Assembly (NCBI RefSeq): GCF_900114925.1
Contig: NZ_FOUR01000003.1
Span: 434,001-498,000, forward strand
Source: Marinobacter pelagius
GTDB taxonomy: Bacteria > Pseudomonadota > Gammaproteobacteria > Pseudomonadales > Oleiphilaceae
DNA: 64,000 bases
Direction: 5' to 3'
The notes below the pieces were generated by a model, which did no database searches, was not told where the DNA came from, and worked only from the letters and a program-made list of their open reading frames with translations. A program made the position numbers and the translations under genes. Below, one piece after another: positions 8,245 through 16,153 of the stretch (position 1 is the stretch's first letter; every line of letters begins with the position of its first letter).

Positions 8245-9549
8245 CTATATCCCCGGGTGGAGAAGGCTCATACGTTCGTGCTCGCGGCTGTCCCGGGAAA
8301 ACAGGAACAGGCAGCTGAACAACAGAAGGAAAAGGATCATGAACACGGCACTGCGGATACCCAGCCAGTGGTTCACGGCCCCGAAGACGACGGGCAGGAC
8401 AAAGGCAACCAGACTGGCCGCAACCAGCAGCAGACCCGCCACAAACGCAGCGACTGACCGGTTCCCGAGAATGACCAGGCGCTGCAGGCTGCCCATGGCA
8501 CAGCCCAGGGCTACCCCCAGCAGCACCACAAACGCGCCTTCCATCATCAGAGGCAGTGCAAACTCCAACCGGATGGTGTCATCCACCCCGCGGATGAAGA
8601 GCGTCATCGGCGGGTAGGACAGGACAAAAAGTGAGACCAGGCAAAGTAGCAATGACCGGCTGATCACCCGCCCACTACCGAAACGGTCGGACAGCCCGCC
8701 ACCGACAACCTGCGCCAGGGCACCGGGAATGACAAACCATTGGGCCAGACTGGCCCCCGTCTGCACCGGCAAATCGAACTGGGAAGCCAGGTAATCCGGC
8801 AGCCAGAGTGCCAGTGCAAAAAAACTGCCCGCCACCACGCCAAAATAGGCACACAGGTGCCAGGTCCGGTGATGCCTGAGCTGGCGTAACAATATCCGCA
8901 CCGAGGTTTCGCTGCCAGGCTCGGCCCGGGAGTCCTCGGAGGAGGTGAGCAGCATCAGTAACGCCAGGATCAGGAGCAGAACAATCAGGTAGGCTAAAGG
9001 CACCCCGTGCCAGGAAAAGGCCTCATGGAATAACGGGACCAGGTAATAATTGAAGCCTGCCCCGGTCACGCCCGCGCCAAAAGTACCCAGCACCAGGCCC
9101 AACCTACGGGGTTCGCAATGACCGGTCACGAATTGCAACCCGGCACTGTAGAACCCTCCCGCCAAACCGAGACCGCTGGCGACAAACAGATAACCGAAGT
9201 AGGTATCGGCGGTAAGCATGAAAACCATGCACAGGGCCAGCCCGGCCAGACAGAACAACATGATGTTCCTTGCGCCGAATTTGCGGGCTGCCAGACCCGC
9301 AGGCACCGCCAGCAAGGCGCTTACTGCCATGGGCACTGCCAGCAGAATGCCGAACTGGAGGCTGGACAGTTCAAGCTCCGCCCGCAAATGCACCCCGGCC
9401 ACCGCAAATAACGTCCAGCATCCGGCCGCCACGACAAAACCGAACAACGCCAGGGGCAGCACTACCCACAGCGACGCCAGCGTGTCGTCATCCGGATCCA
9501 TTTGCACGGTCATAGCCTTAACCTTTGATAACCCAACTTTTAGTCTCAT
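8245..9549 (-). CDS. narK: Nitrate/nitrite transporter, MFS family
   Basis: This 434-residue membrane protein has about twelve hydrophobic segments and belongs to the major facilitator nitrate/nitrite porters that import nitrate or exchange it for nitrite. Characteristic stretches are LLAVPMAVSALLAVPAG, LGLAGGFYSAGLQFV and GTFGAGVTGAGFNYYLVP. Only one narK is present here, whereas several pseudomonads carry two in tandem. The ATG at 9549 follows GAGGATCAAAAG. The FNR-type box at 9604-9617 lies 55 bases upstream, so the narK-narGHJI block is probably switched on anaerobically. Confidence 0.92.
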   Translation of the reverse strand: MRLKVGLSKVKAMTVQMDPDDDTLASLWVVLPLALFGFVVAAGCWTLFAVAGVHLRAELELSSLQFGILLAVPMAVSALLAVPAGLAARKFGARNIMLFCLAGLALCMVFMLTADTYFGYLFVASGLGLAGGFYSAGLQFVTGHCEPRRLGLVLGTFGAGVTGAGFNYYLVPLFHEAFSWHGVPLAYLIVLLLILALLMLLTSSEDSRAEPGSETSVRILLRQLRHHRTWHLCAYFGVVAGSFFALALWLPDYLASQFDLPVQTGASLAQWFVIPGALAQVVGGGLSDRFGSGRVISRSLLLCLVSLFVLSYPPMTLFIRGVDDTIRLEFALPLMMEGAFVVLLGVALGCAMGSLQRLVILGNRSVAAFVAGLLLVAASLVAFVLPVVFGAVNHWLGIRSAVFMILFLLLFSCLFLFSRDSREHERMSLLHPGI

Positions 9550-9585
9550 CTTTTGATCCTCAAAGGGTCAAAGACTATGATGGGT

Positions 9586-9617
9586 TACCAACTATCGGGG
9601 TAATTGACTATCCTCAA
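9586..9617. promoter_or_regulatory. narK/narX divergent control region: NarL-like inverted repeat and FNR/ANR box
   Basis: TTGACTATCCTCAA at 9604-9617 carries both FNR half-site cores at correct spacing. Directly upstream for narK, TACCAAC and CGGGGTA (9586-9602) form an imperfect inverted repeat resembling NarL heptamers with three bases between. The region separates narK (minus) from narX (plus). Joint control by an oxygen sensor and by NarXL is inferred from this arrangement. Confidence 0.55.
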
Positions 9618-9700
9618 GGAGGTATCACGGACGGTGAAGTGCGGTCATAATTGAGGCCCCCGCCAGCAAACTTTCGACAAGGCGTCGTGCAACTGACAGC

Positions 9701-11560
9701 ATGAAATCCAGAAGCCCCCTAGTTAACCGTATCGCCATCGTCGTTGGCGCCATCGTGCTGACCGCCGTCGTCAGCATGGCGACCACGCTCGCGGTCTCCA
9801 AAAGCATCGAGGGCAACGCCACCGCCATCAACCTGGCCGGGGCGCTGCGCATGGGCGCATTCAATCTGTTGTCCCATGCGGCGGCAACCGGGGCCCACAG
9901 GGAAGATGAGCAGGGCCTCGCCGGCATGATGGACGAATACGGCGCAAAACTCTCCGATGCCACCATCCTCGATGCCCTGCCCCAGGCCGTCGATCACCCT
10001 TTGAGCGCGCAGTACCAGAGCATCCTTGACGCCTGGCGAGACGAACTGCGGCCAGCGATGGAAAACCATCCGGCCGGTGCACCGGTTACGCCGGCCATGC
10101 TCGACGCCGCGGAACACTATGTGGCGGAAGTCGATGCCATGGTAAACATGCTCGAACAACGCACCGAAGCACGGATCGACCTGCTGCACCTGATCCAGAT
10201 TATCAGTTTGGTGTTCTCTATCCTGATCGTGATCGCCCTGTTCCTGGACCTCAAGAACCGGGTGCTGCGTCCGCTGCGCAAACTGGTGGGTATTGCCACG
10301 GCGGTGGGTGAACAGGATTTCTCCCACAAGGCGAAGCTGAAAGGCTCGGATGAACTGGCCCAGCTGGGGCAGGCCTTTGACCAGATGACCAGTGAACTGG
10401 CCCTCACCTACTACGAACTGGAAGAGCGGGTCCGGTCCAAGACCGAGGAGCTGGAGAAGAGCCATGCCGCACTCCAGTTGCTGCATTCCTCCAGTCGTGG
10501 CCTGTTTGCCAACCATGACCTGTGCAGTGGGGCTGTTCCCATGCTGCAGGATCTTGAGCAATTACTGGGTATCGGGCCGATTCACCTGTACCTCCACGAC
10601 CGGGAGTCGGCGGAACCGGTGAGAGCCGTGACCACGGCCACCAAGGAGCGCCCGTTCTATTGCCGTGATCACCATTGCAACGCCTGTCTGGTAACGCCCG
10701 AGGTCTACGATGACCTGCCGGTGGAAAACAACGATGGCCGGCGCCTGCTGCTGCCGATCCGGACCCCGGGCCTGCTGCTGGGCACCCTGGAAGTCTGGTA
10801 CCCCAGTGAGAAAGGACTGTCCGAGACCGCCCGCCGGTTGCTTGAAACCCTCAGCGACCAGCTGGCCACGGCCATCTACCTCGAACGTCAGATCACCGAG
10901 GAACAGCAACTGACCCTGGCGGAAGAGCGCACCGTGATTGCCCGGGAACTTCACGATTCCCTGGCCCAGTCGCTTTCCTACCTGAAGATGCAGGTCGCCC
11001 GCCTACGGCGGCTCAACATCGAGGGGGACCAGCAGAAAGCGCACGCTGCAATCCTGGACGAACTCAGTACCGGCCTGAACAGCGCCTACCGGCAACTGCG
11101 GGAACTGCTTGCCACTTTCCGCCTGAAACTGGACACCCCGGATCTGGCAACGGCCCTGAGAAAAACCATTGACGAATTCAGTGAGCGACTGGGCAAACCG
11201 GTGGAGCTGAACTACAACCTGCCGCCCCAGACCCTGTCGCCGAATGAAGAGATCCACACCCTCCAGATTGTCCGGGAAGGGCTGGCCAATGCCGTGAAGC
11301 ACGCGGACGCCACGGAGATCTCGGTGGACGTAATGTTCGAATCTCCGCAGGTCAAGGCCCGGATCCGGGACAACGGCAAAGGCCTGCCCGGCGGCGACCA
11401 GCCAGTGAATCACTACGGCCTGATCATCATGCAGGACCGAGCCCGAACCCTGGGCGGACAGGTAAATGTGCAGAACCGGGATGAAGGCGGCGTGGAAGTC
11501 ACGCTAACATTCGTCCCCAAGAGCAGGAACCTGATTCCAACCGAAGTTTCCAGTGCCTGA
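9701..11560 (+). CDS. narX: Nitrate/nitrite sensor histidine kinase
   Basis: NarX (619 residues) senses periplasmic nitrate/nitrite and phosphorylates NarL. A first membrane segment spans about residues 9-30. It is followed by the ligand-binding P-box-like stretch [18 protein letters not shown], a second membrane segment near 163-185 and a HAMP linker. A central cysteine-bearing module ([13 protein letters not shown]) is typical of NarX/NarQ. The HisKA_3 box [18 protein letters not shown] has His418 as phospho-acceptor, and the ATPase domain ends with [10 protein letters not shown]. The ribosome site is weak. narL follows 16 bases later. Confidence 0.95.
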   Translation: MKSRSPLVNRIAIVVGAIVLTAVVSMATTLAVSKSIEGNATAINLAGALRMGAFNLLSHAAATGAHREDEQGLAGMMDEYGAKLSDATILDALPQAVDHPLSAQYQSILDAWRDELRPAMENHPAGAPVTPAMLDAAEHYVAEVDAMVNMLEQRTEARIDLLHLIQIISLVFSILIVIALFLDLKNRVLRPLRKLVGIATAVGEQDFSHKAKLKGSDELAQLGQAFDQMTSELALTYYELEERVRSKTEELEKSHAALQLLHSSSRGLFANHDLCSGAVPMLQDLEQLLGIGPIHLYLHDRESAEPVRAVTTATKERPFYCRDHHCNACLVTPEVYDDLPVENNDGRRLLLPIRTPGLLLGTLEVWYPSEKGLSETARRLLETLSDQLATAIYLERQITEEQQLTLAEERTVIARELHDSLAQSLSYLKMQVARLRRLNIEGDQQKAHAAILDELSTGLNSAYRQLRELLATFRLKLDTPDLATALRKTIDEFSERLGKPVELNYNLPPQTLSPNEEIHTLQIVREGLANAVKHADATEISVDVMFESPQVKARIRDNGKGLPGGDQPVNHYGLIIMQDRARTLGGQVNVQNRDEGGVEVTLTFVPKSRNLIPTEVSSA

Positions 11561-11576
11561 CGACAAGAGAGAGACA

Positions 11577-12233
11577 ATGCCTGAATCACCCGCGAGTATT
11601 TTGCTGATCGATGACCACCCCCTCCTGCGCCAGGGCATCAAGCAGCTGGTGGACATGGAAGACGATATGGAAGTGATCGGTGAGGCAAGCAATGCCGCCG
11701 ACGGCATCCGCATGGCCACTGAGCTGGAGCCGGACCTGATCCTCATGGACCTCAACATGCCGGAAATGGATGGCATCGAGGCCCTGAAGAAGCTGCGGGA
11801 ACAGAATGTGAGCTCCCGCATCGTGATGTTCACCGTCTCCGACCAGGAAGATGACGTTGTGGCCGCTCTGCGCGCCGGTGCCGACGGCTACCTGCTCAAG
11901 GACATGGAACCCGAGGAAATGATTGCCCAGCTGCACCAGGCCGCCGTAGGCAAGATGGTGATCAGCGACCGCCTGACCACCCTGCTGGCCCAGGCCCTGC
12001 GCTCCAACAAGCCACAACAGACCGCACGCCCTGACTTTGACACCCTCACGCCCCGGGAAAAAGACATCCTGCGCCTGATCGCCGAAGGCCTGTCCAACAA
12101 AATGATCGGCCGCAAACTCGACATCAGCGACGGCACCGTAAAAGTGCACGTGAAGCACCTGCTGAAAAAGCTCAACCTCCGCTCGCGGGTGGAAGTGGCC
12201 GTCTGGGCCGTGGAAGAAGGCCTGCACCGCTGA
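11577..12233 (+). CDS. narL: Nitrate/nitrite response regulator, LuxR-type
   Basis: NarL (218 residues) is a DNA-binding regulator phosphorylated by NarX. The receiver domain has the acidic pair in [12 protein letters not shown] and the phospho-acceptor Asp58 in [13 protein letters not shown]. The C-terminal LuxR-type helix-turn-helix is [20 protein letters not shown] with [15 protein letters not shown] chose ATG 11577, which is preceded by AAGAGAGAG. A GTG at 11553 inside the narX end is possible but lacks a ribosome site. The family suggests targets at the narK/narG sites noted above. Confidence 0.95.
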   Translation: MPESPASILLIDDHPLLRQGIKQLVDMEDDMEVIGEASNAADGIRMATELEPDLILMDLNMPEMDGIEALKKLREQNVSSRIVMFTVSDQEDDVVAALRAGADGYLLKDMEPEEMIAQLHQAAVGKMVISDRLTTLLAQALRSNKPQQTARPDFDTLTPREKDILRLIAEGLSNKMIGRKLDISDGTVKVHVKHLLKKLNLRSRVEVAVWAVEEGLHR

Positions 12234-12246
12234 AGGTCCCGAAGAC

Positions 12247-12377
12247 GGGGTCAGATGAAAGCCTTCATCTGACCCCAACTTTAACCCCAGGGGTCTGAAG
12301 AAAGCCTTCTTCTGACCCCATCTTAAGTCCAACTCCCAGGTTAACCCGGGGTCAGAAGAAGGCTTTCTTCAGACCCC
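12247..12377. repeat. Cluster of three 30-base hairpin repeats (REP-like)
   Basis: Copies lie at 12247-12276, 12290-12319 and 12348-12377. Each has 13-base arms of the form GGGGTC-W-GA-W-GAA, a four-base loop of the form NGCN and the inverse arm. The first copy has the GATGAA arm, and the other two the GAAGAA arm. Arms pair perfectly or with one mismatch at position 7. The cluster fills the gap between narL and ubiT. Confidence 0.9.
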
Positions 12378-12381
12378 ACCC

Positions 12382-12395
12382 CTGAGTTATATCAA
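12382..12395 (+). promoter_or_regulatory. Weak FNR-type half-match upstream of ubiT
   Basis: CTGAGTTATATCAA keeps the right half-site ATCAA exactly, but only three of four core bases on the left. It lies 56 bases before ubiT, a gene expected to act anaerobically. This is a low-confidence site. Confidence 0.3.
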
Positions 12396-12451
12396 AGCCC
12401 CCAAACCAGATTTCCCCTACCCTGCTCCCGAGCCAAATAACGGAGCCGGCC

Positions 12452-12955
12452 ATGCACCTCTCGCTACCCAAACTGCCACCGTTCCCCGCACACCACCCAT
12501 TACTCAACCAGTCCCTGGCAGTACTCCGGGAGTACCTCCCCTCTCCCGCCCCGGTGCTCGGTGCCATCGACCAGCGCATTCCCATGCCGGTCAAACAGCT
12601 GGCAGCCGAGGCCCCGCTGAACCGCCTGTTCGCCGAAGCCATGGCCGAAGGCGAATTTGATGATTTCGAGGGCCGGCGGATCCGCCTGGAACTCAATGGG
12701 GGGCAGCCGGGCATAACCCTGGGTTTCTGGTCAGGCAGGCTGAGAGTAGTCAACGGGCCAGGGGAAGCCACCATCCGCGGCTCCCTGTCGGCATTCCGAA
12801 CCCTGGCCGAGCGGCGCCAGGATCCGGATCAGCTCTTCTTCCAGCGTCGCCTGGTCATTGAGGGAGACACTGAGCTGGGGCTTGCACTGAAGAACCTGCT
12901 GGATGGACTGGAATGGGATGTCAGCTTTCAGAGCATACTGTTCCCGGCCGCCTGA
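12452..12955 (+). CDS. ubiT: Anaerobic ubiquinone biosynthesis accessory factor with SCP2 lipid-binding domain
   Basis: This 167-residue protein has a C-terminal SCP2-like lipid-binding domain (about residues 45-160), with FEGRRIRLELNGGQPGITLGF and LFFQRRLVIEGDTELGLALKNLLD, as in UbiT (YhbT). In E. coli, UbiT works with UbiU and UbiV in oxygen-independent ubiquinone synthesis, probably by presenting the polyprenyl substrate. Both partners occur in this window at 26.5-28.4 kb. Here ubiT is monocistronic between the narXL operon and a convergent hemerythrin gene. Confidence 0.88.
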   Translation: MHLSLPKLPPFPAHHPLLNQSLAVLREYLPSPAPVLGAIDQRIPMPVKQLAAEAPLNRLFAEAMAEGEFDDFEGRRIRLELNGGQPGITLGFWSGRLRVVNGPGEATIRGSLSAFRTLAERRQDPDQLFFQRRLVIEGDTELGLALKNLLDGLEWDVSFQSILFPAA

Positions 12956-13017
12956 TTAAGCTCACAAAAGGCTTATATTGAAGGATGAAAGCGGTGGGTA
13001 GGTGCAAGATCGAGGCA

Positions 13018-13641
13018 TCACCGCTTTCGCTGAAGCCGGTCCAGCTCAACCTCGGCCCTGTGCCGCGCCATCTTCTCCTGCAGCAACTGAACCGTAAGCG
13101 AAGACAGCTTGGCGTAGATCTCGAGCAGAGCATTCACCAGCACCGAGACGGACCCGCTGAGTTCCGAATCCACCTGCTCCCGGGCCTCTTCGAGAGACAG
13201 CCCGCCCCTCACCGCCTTGACGGTAAGTGCCATACGCCGGTCCGATTCCAGAATGTGAAACGCCAGCCACCGGGTCAGATAATCGAATAGCTCTGAGAGC
13301 CTTTCCTCTTCGGTGCCATGGCTTTGCTTGAGCGTCTGGATCTGGGCAAAAAACATCTGGTGGGCATCGTGATGGTTTCTGGCCATATCCGATTCCCCGA
13401 GTGCTTCCTGCCAGATCTTCTCCTCAGACTTGAAATGGTAGGCTGCGTACGAGAGTAGCTCGTCCAGCACATGGCCAGAGGTGACTCTGGAAGCATCGGA
13501 AGCGAAATGCCACGCAAGCCTATTGAGAATATCGACCAGCACCTTGTGCTGCTCGTCAATTTCCTCAAGGCCTGTTTCGAAATTCCTGTTCCAGGGGAAA
13601 ATCTCGAACTTTTCGGGATGTGGCTGCCAATCCGGGTTCAC
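13018..13641 (-). CDS. Bacteriohemerythrin with C-terminal coiled coil
   Basis: This 207-residue cytoplasmic protein has a hemerythrin domain in its first 135 residues, with the di-iron ligand pattern WNRNFETGLEEIDEQHKVLVD, YHFKSEEKIW, RNHHDAHQMFF and WLAFHILESDRRM. A helical, probably coiled-coil tail follows, ending LLQEKMARHRAEVELDRLQ. Such domains bind O2 or NO. The tail resembles the linker that in related proteins leads to a GGDEF domain, which is absent here. The start is GTG at 13641, preceded by GGAG. It is convergent with ubiT. Confidence 0.85.
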   Translation of the reverse strand: MNPDWQPHPEKFEIFPWNRNFETGLEEIDEQHKVLVDILNRLAWHFASDASRVTSGHVLDELLSYAAYHFKSEEKIWQEALGESDMARNHHDAHQMFFAQIQTLKQSHGTEEERLSELFDYLTRWLAFHILESDRRMALTVKAVRGGLSLEEAREQVDSELSGSVSVLVNALLEIYAKLSSLTVQLLQEKMARHRAEVELDRLQRKR

Positions 13642-13774
13642 CTTTCGCTCCGATCACTGGACATGGTCACTGCCCAGAATACTGCATAAAGGTTCATGGA
13701 AAATTGCCCGATGTCAGGAACCATCTGCTCGGGTTAAACGCGCCCGGGCATGATCGTAAAGTAAGCTGACCGAC

Positions 13775-14617
13775 TCAGATCAGCCCCAGTTCCAGACGCG
13801 CTTCCTCATCAAGGCTGTCGTAGCTCCACGGAGGATCAAATACGATGTCGACTCTTGCATCTTCGACCCAGGGAACTTGCAGCAGTTTGTCTTTCACGTC
13901 GCCAGCGATAATATCGCCCATGCCGCAACCTGGTGATGTCAGCGTCATTTCAACACGGACAAAATGCTTATCCTGGTCAAAATCCAGTTTATAGATGAGT
14001 CCCAGGCCGACAACATTCACCGGAATTTCCGGGTCATAAACCAGGCGCAATGCATCCCAGCATTGCTGCTCATTGATCCGGCCATCTCCCGGTGGCTCGA
14101 ACAGGATGGCGTCTGAATGAAACCCCAGACGGCGAGTCACCTCCGGAGACAGGCGATACAGGTTACCCTCATACTTGACCGTGAAACTTCCACCGAGTGC
14201 CTGGGTTATGGAGACGGACGCCCCCTCCGGAAGTGTTGTGGACGCACCGGAAGGAACCCGCAGGGCTTCACAGCTCTCTGACAGAACAAAAGTTTTGGGT
14301 GGCTTTGCCGGCTTTTTGGAATGCGGCGCTTTGATGGTCAGGCTCTGGAGCTTCCCCTCGCCCTGAACACCAATCTCCATATCCTGAAGGTAGGGCACGC
14401 TGGCCGCCTCGAAATACAGAGTCAGCTCTTCAAAGTCTTTCCTCACATCCCCGGTCGATTCATGGCCTGGCGGACAAAAAGCCAGACAAGTCTCGGCCTG
14501 CTGGGTGCCGCCTTTCTCCACATAGACCCGCGCTGCCATTCCCGGCACTTCCTGTTTCGTCAGTATAGCGACCAGATAGTCACGGGCCTCCGGTGTCACT
14601 TCAGCGTTGATGTTCAC
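13775..14617 (-). CDS. NfuA-like A-type domain fused to a SufT/MIP18 (DUF59) domain; Fe-S cluster assembly
   Basis: This 280-residue protein joins two Fe-S biogenesis modules. Residues 1-95 resemble the degenerate A-type domain at the N-terminus of NfuA (VTPEARDYLVAILTKQ, RVYVEKGGTQQAETCLAFCPP, ASVPYLQDMEIG, SLTIKAPHSKK). From about residue 110 it follows SufT: SCEALRVPSGASTTLPEG with SITQALGGSFTV, then the DUF59 core ALRLVYDPEIPVNVVGLGLIY and MTLTSPGCGMGDI. The NfuA CxxC scaffold domain is missing. The start is GTG 14617, which follows a near-perfect TAAAGGAGGTGG site. A longer ATG frame to 14677 has no ribosome site and would lie inside the upstream small gene. A role in repairing Fe-S enzymes under NO is inferred from the nearby NsrR box. 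Confidence 0.8.
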   Translation of the reverse strand: MNINAEVTPEARDYLVAILTKQEVPGMAARVYVEKGGTQQAETCLAFCPPGHESTGDVRKDFEELTLYFEAASVPYLQDMEIGVQGEGKLQSLTIKAPHSKKPAKPPKTFVLSESCEALRVPSGASTTLPEGASVSITQALGGSFTVKYEGNLYRLSPEVTRRLGFHSDAILFEPPGDGRINEQQCWDALRLVYDPEIPVNVVGLGLIYKLDFDQDKHFVRVEMTLTSPGCGMGDIIAGDVKDKLLQVPWVEDARVDIVFDPPWSYDSLDEEARLELGLI

Positions 14618-14753
14618 GGGCTCCACCTCCTTTACGCTTCTCGCGTTGACGCTTGAGCTGATTGGATCTGCACTCATCGCTTACAAGATCCAGCCATCTC
14701 AGGTGCTGCTCCCAGACCTTCTCTTTAATGTGTTCCGGCTTGTTGCAGTTCAT
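14601..14753 (-). CDS. Small basic protein of 50 residues, unknown function, translationally coupled to the SufT fusion
   Basis: The ATG at 14753 has a strong GGGAGG site six bases upstream. The protein reads MNCNKPEHIKEKVWEQHL and ends in a strongly basic tail (KRQREKRKGGG). The tail codons contain the ribosome site of the downstream GTG-started gene, and the two genes overlap by 17 bases. This supports a real coupled reading frame. I do not recognise the family. It is the first gene of the leftward unit facing the NsrR-like operator. Confidence 0.55.
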   Translation of the reverse strand: MNCNKPEHIKEKVWEQHLRWLDLVSDECRSNQLKRQREKRKGGGAREHQR

Positions 14754-14791
14754 CTCCGCCTCCCGATGCGTCAGGAAAATGAGAACAATTC

Positions 14792-14826
14792 TTGACACCT
14801 ATTAAAATGTATTTTATATGTATGTT
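14792..14826 (+). promoter_or_regulatory. Sigma-70 promoter with overlapping NsrR-like operator
   Basis: TTGACA (14792-14797) and TATATG (14815-14820) form a -35/-10 pair with 17-base spacing directed at the RIC-like gene. A 23-base element at 14804-14826, with halves AAAATGTATTT and ATATGTATGTT joined by one base, agrees with the NsrR consensus (AANATGYATTT and inverse) at about 19 of 23 positions and covers the -10. It also lies upstream of the divergent small gene. NO-relieved repression is inferred. Confidence 0.6.
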
Positions 14827-14849
14827 AAAGCAAGAGAGGAGGATGAGCA

Positions 14850-15329
14850 ATGAACAATCAACAACCGCCGATTGAGGAACTGGATACAGATGTCCTGCTG
14901 GAGCTGATAACGAGAGGTTACGATGCCGGCCATCTTGCGAAACTGCCAGAGCTTCACAGACTTGCCCGCAAGATCGAAGCGGTTCATAGGGCAAGCCCTG
15001 ATGTGCCCAAAGGCATTACCCTCGCTATCAAGAACCTGGAGCGTACGCTCAAGGATCACATTGAGCGGGAAAACACCCACGTGCTGACCAAGATGGTGCA
15101 TGACCAGCCGCCCAGACCGGAAACACCGATTGCTCAGATGAACGAGGAGCATTCAATCATCAAAGAGCAATTGAAAAAGCTTCGCGAGATGACCCGCGAC
15201 TACCATGCACCGGAGTCCGCTTGCCGTTCCTGGAGGCGTTTCTACCGGGAACTGAAAAGCCTGGACTTCCGGCTTACCGAGCAAATCTATCTGGAACGGG
15301 ATGTGCTGTTCCCGCGTTTCCAGTTCTGA
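14850..15329 (+). CDS. RIC/YtfE/DnrN-like hemerythrin-type di-iron protein
   Basis: This 159-residue protein aligns with the di-iron domain of YtfE (RIC), which repairs NO-damaged Fe-S clusters; the ScdA-type N-terminal domain is missing. By alignment from memory, the ligands correspond to His28 (YDAGHLAKLPEL), His46 (EAVH), His70 and Glu74 (DHIERE), His101 (NEEHSII) and Glu149. The final histidine of the family motif (DHISLE) is Gln145 here (EQIYLERDVLFPR). SD is GAGGAGGATG. It is the first gene after the NsrR-like operator and is followed 17 bases later by an uncharacterised gene. Confidence 0.78.
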   Translation: MNNQQPPIEELDTDVLLELITRGYDAGHLAKLPELHRLARKIEAVHRASPDVPKGITLAIKNLERTLKDHIERENTHVLTKMVHDQPPRPETPIAQMNEEHSIIKEQLKKLREMTRDYHAPESACRSWRRFYRELKSLDFRLTEQIYLERDVLFPRFQF

Positions 15330-15346
15330 GTGGAGGAGATAGCGCT

Positions 15347-15805
15347 ATGGCCTTCAAACAACTGAAAGACCTGATCGAGTGGATCACCGAATACCACGAA
15401 CTGCTCGAACAACAGTATGAAATGCTAGCCGATGCACAGACGGATGAGCGCATGCAAATGGCACTCAGTTTTCTGGCGAGCCGTGAGCATATCCAGGCAG
15501 AAGCCATGGAGGACTTCCTGCAGGATGCCGACGACGATCTGATGGATGCCTGGCTGGTTGACTCCCAGCAGTTCGACAGCCGCCGGATTCCGGGTCAGAT
15601 ACCGGCGTGTACCGGCTGCCACGATATTCAGGATATTTTGAAGAACATTCTGGGCTCACACAAAACGCTCACAGAAATGTATGAGCTGCGGGCCAAACTC
15701 GCCCAGAATAATCGTGAGGCGGAACTCTTCCGTGAGCTCGCATCCAGTCAACAGGCCGAGGCCCGCCTGCAATCCAGGGATATTGGCCGGTTGGAGATGT
15801 ATTAG
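15347..15805 (+). CDS. Helical protein of unknown function with a cytoplasmic CxxCH motif
   Basis: This 152-residue protein has a GGAGGAG ribosome site and sits in an operon with the RIC-like gene. It appears mainly helical, with histidine/glutamate pairs (TEYHELLEQQYEML, SREHIQAEAMEDFL) suggestive of a ferritin- or hemerythrin-like bundle. A CTGCH motif at residues 88-92 matches a haem c site, but there is no signal peptide, so metal or Fe-S binding or chance is more likely. I do not recognise the family. Joint control with the RIC-like gene by NsrR is inferred. Confidence 0.75.
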   Translation: MAFKQLKDLIEWITEYHELLEQQYEMLADAQTDERMQMALSFLASREHIQAEAMEDFLQDADDDLMDAWLVDSQQFDSRRIPGQIPACTGCHDIQDILKNILGSHKTLTEMYELRAKLAQNNREAELFRELASSQQAEARLQSRDIGRLEMY

Positions 15806-15835
15806 TGCTGCATTACCTGAATCCATCTAATTCAT

Positions 15836-15860
15836 GAAACCCCGGTCAGCCCGGGGTTTC
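15836..15860. terminator. Hairpin terminator, probably bidirectional
   Basis: A perfect 10-bp stem, GAAACCCCGG and CCGGGGTTTC, encloses TCAGC. It follows the rightward RIC-like operon and overlaps the end of the leftward gene at 15846. Only short T-runs flank it. Confidence 0.55.
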
Positions 15861-16094
15861 GTGTTTCTGCAGGTACTTCCTATACACCCTGATGGATGCC
15901 AGCAGGCTTTCACGGTAGGCAGCACCGTACTGATTGCCACCGGAATCCGATTCCCGGATGGCAGCCTCATACTGGGTGATCCCCTGCCGGGCAAACGCCA
16001 CAGCCGCGGCCAAACCGTCGCGGCCCCCGACAAAGGCCAACCGTTTCGATTCCTGACTTTCCGGACTATCGGCTGCCACAAAATCACCCCCCAT
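15846..16094 (-). CDS. Hypothetical protein, 82 residues
   Basis: The frame starts MGGDFVAADSPESQESKRL and continues with a helical region (GLAAAVAFARQGITQYEAA, ESLLASIRVYRKYLQKHE). The CAGG ribosome site is modest. The helical amphipathic pattern and lack of rare codons make it more convincing than the overlapping frames on either strand. The last codons lie within the terminator hairpin. I do not recognise the family. It stands alone and is divergent from the solitary sdhB. Confidence 0.4.
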   Translation of the reverse strand: MGGDFVAADSPESQESKRLAFVGGRDGLAAAVAFARQGITQYEAAIRESDSGGNQYGAAYRESLLASIRVYRKYLQKHETPG

Positions 16095-16153
16095 CTGCTA
16101 ACCTGATCTTAAACCCATACTGAAAATGAATGAAATTCCAGGAGGGTAGTAAA

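Noticed and set aside
11553..11576. GTG start for narL overlapping narX
   Set aside because: The eight extra residues are not typical of NarL, and the ATG at 11577 has the better ribosome site.
12247..12377. Possible CRISPR-like array
   Set aside because: The 30-base units are palindromic, only three in a row, of two subtypes and with unequal spacers (13 and 28 bases). No cas genes are present.
14618..14677. ATG start at 14677 for the NfuA-SufT fusion
   Set aside because: No ribosome site there, and the segment is already coding for the upstream small protein. The GTG at 14617 follows a near-perfect Shine-Dalgarno sequence.
15609..15625. Haem c attachment site (CTGCH) suggesting a cytochrome c
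   Set aside because: The protein has no signal peptide or membrane helix, so it would not reach the periplasm where haem c is attached.
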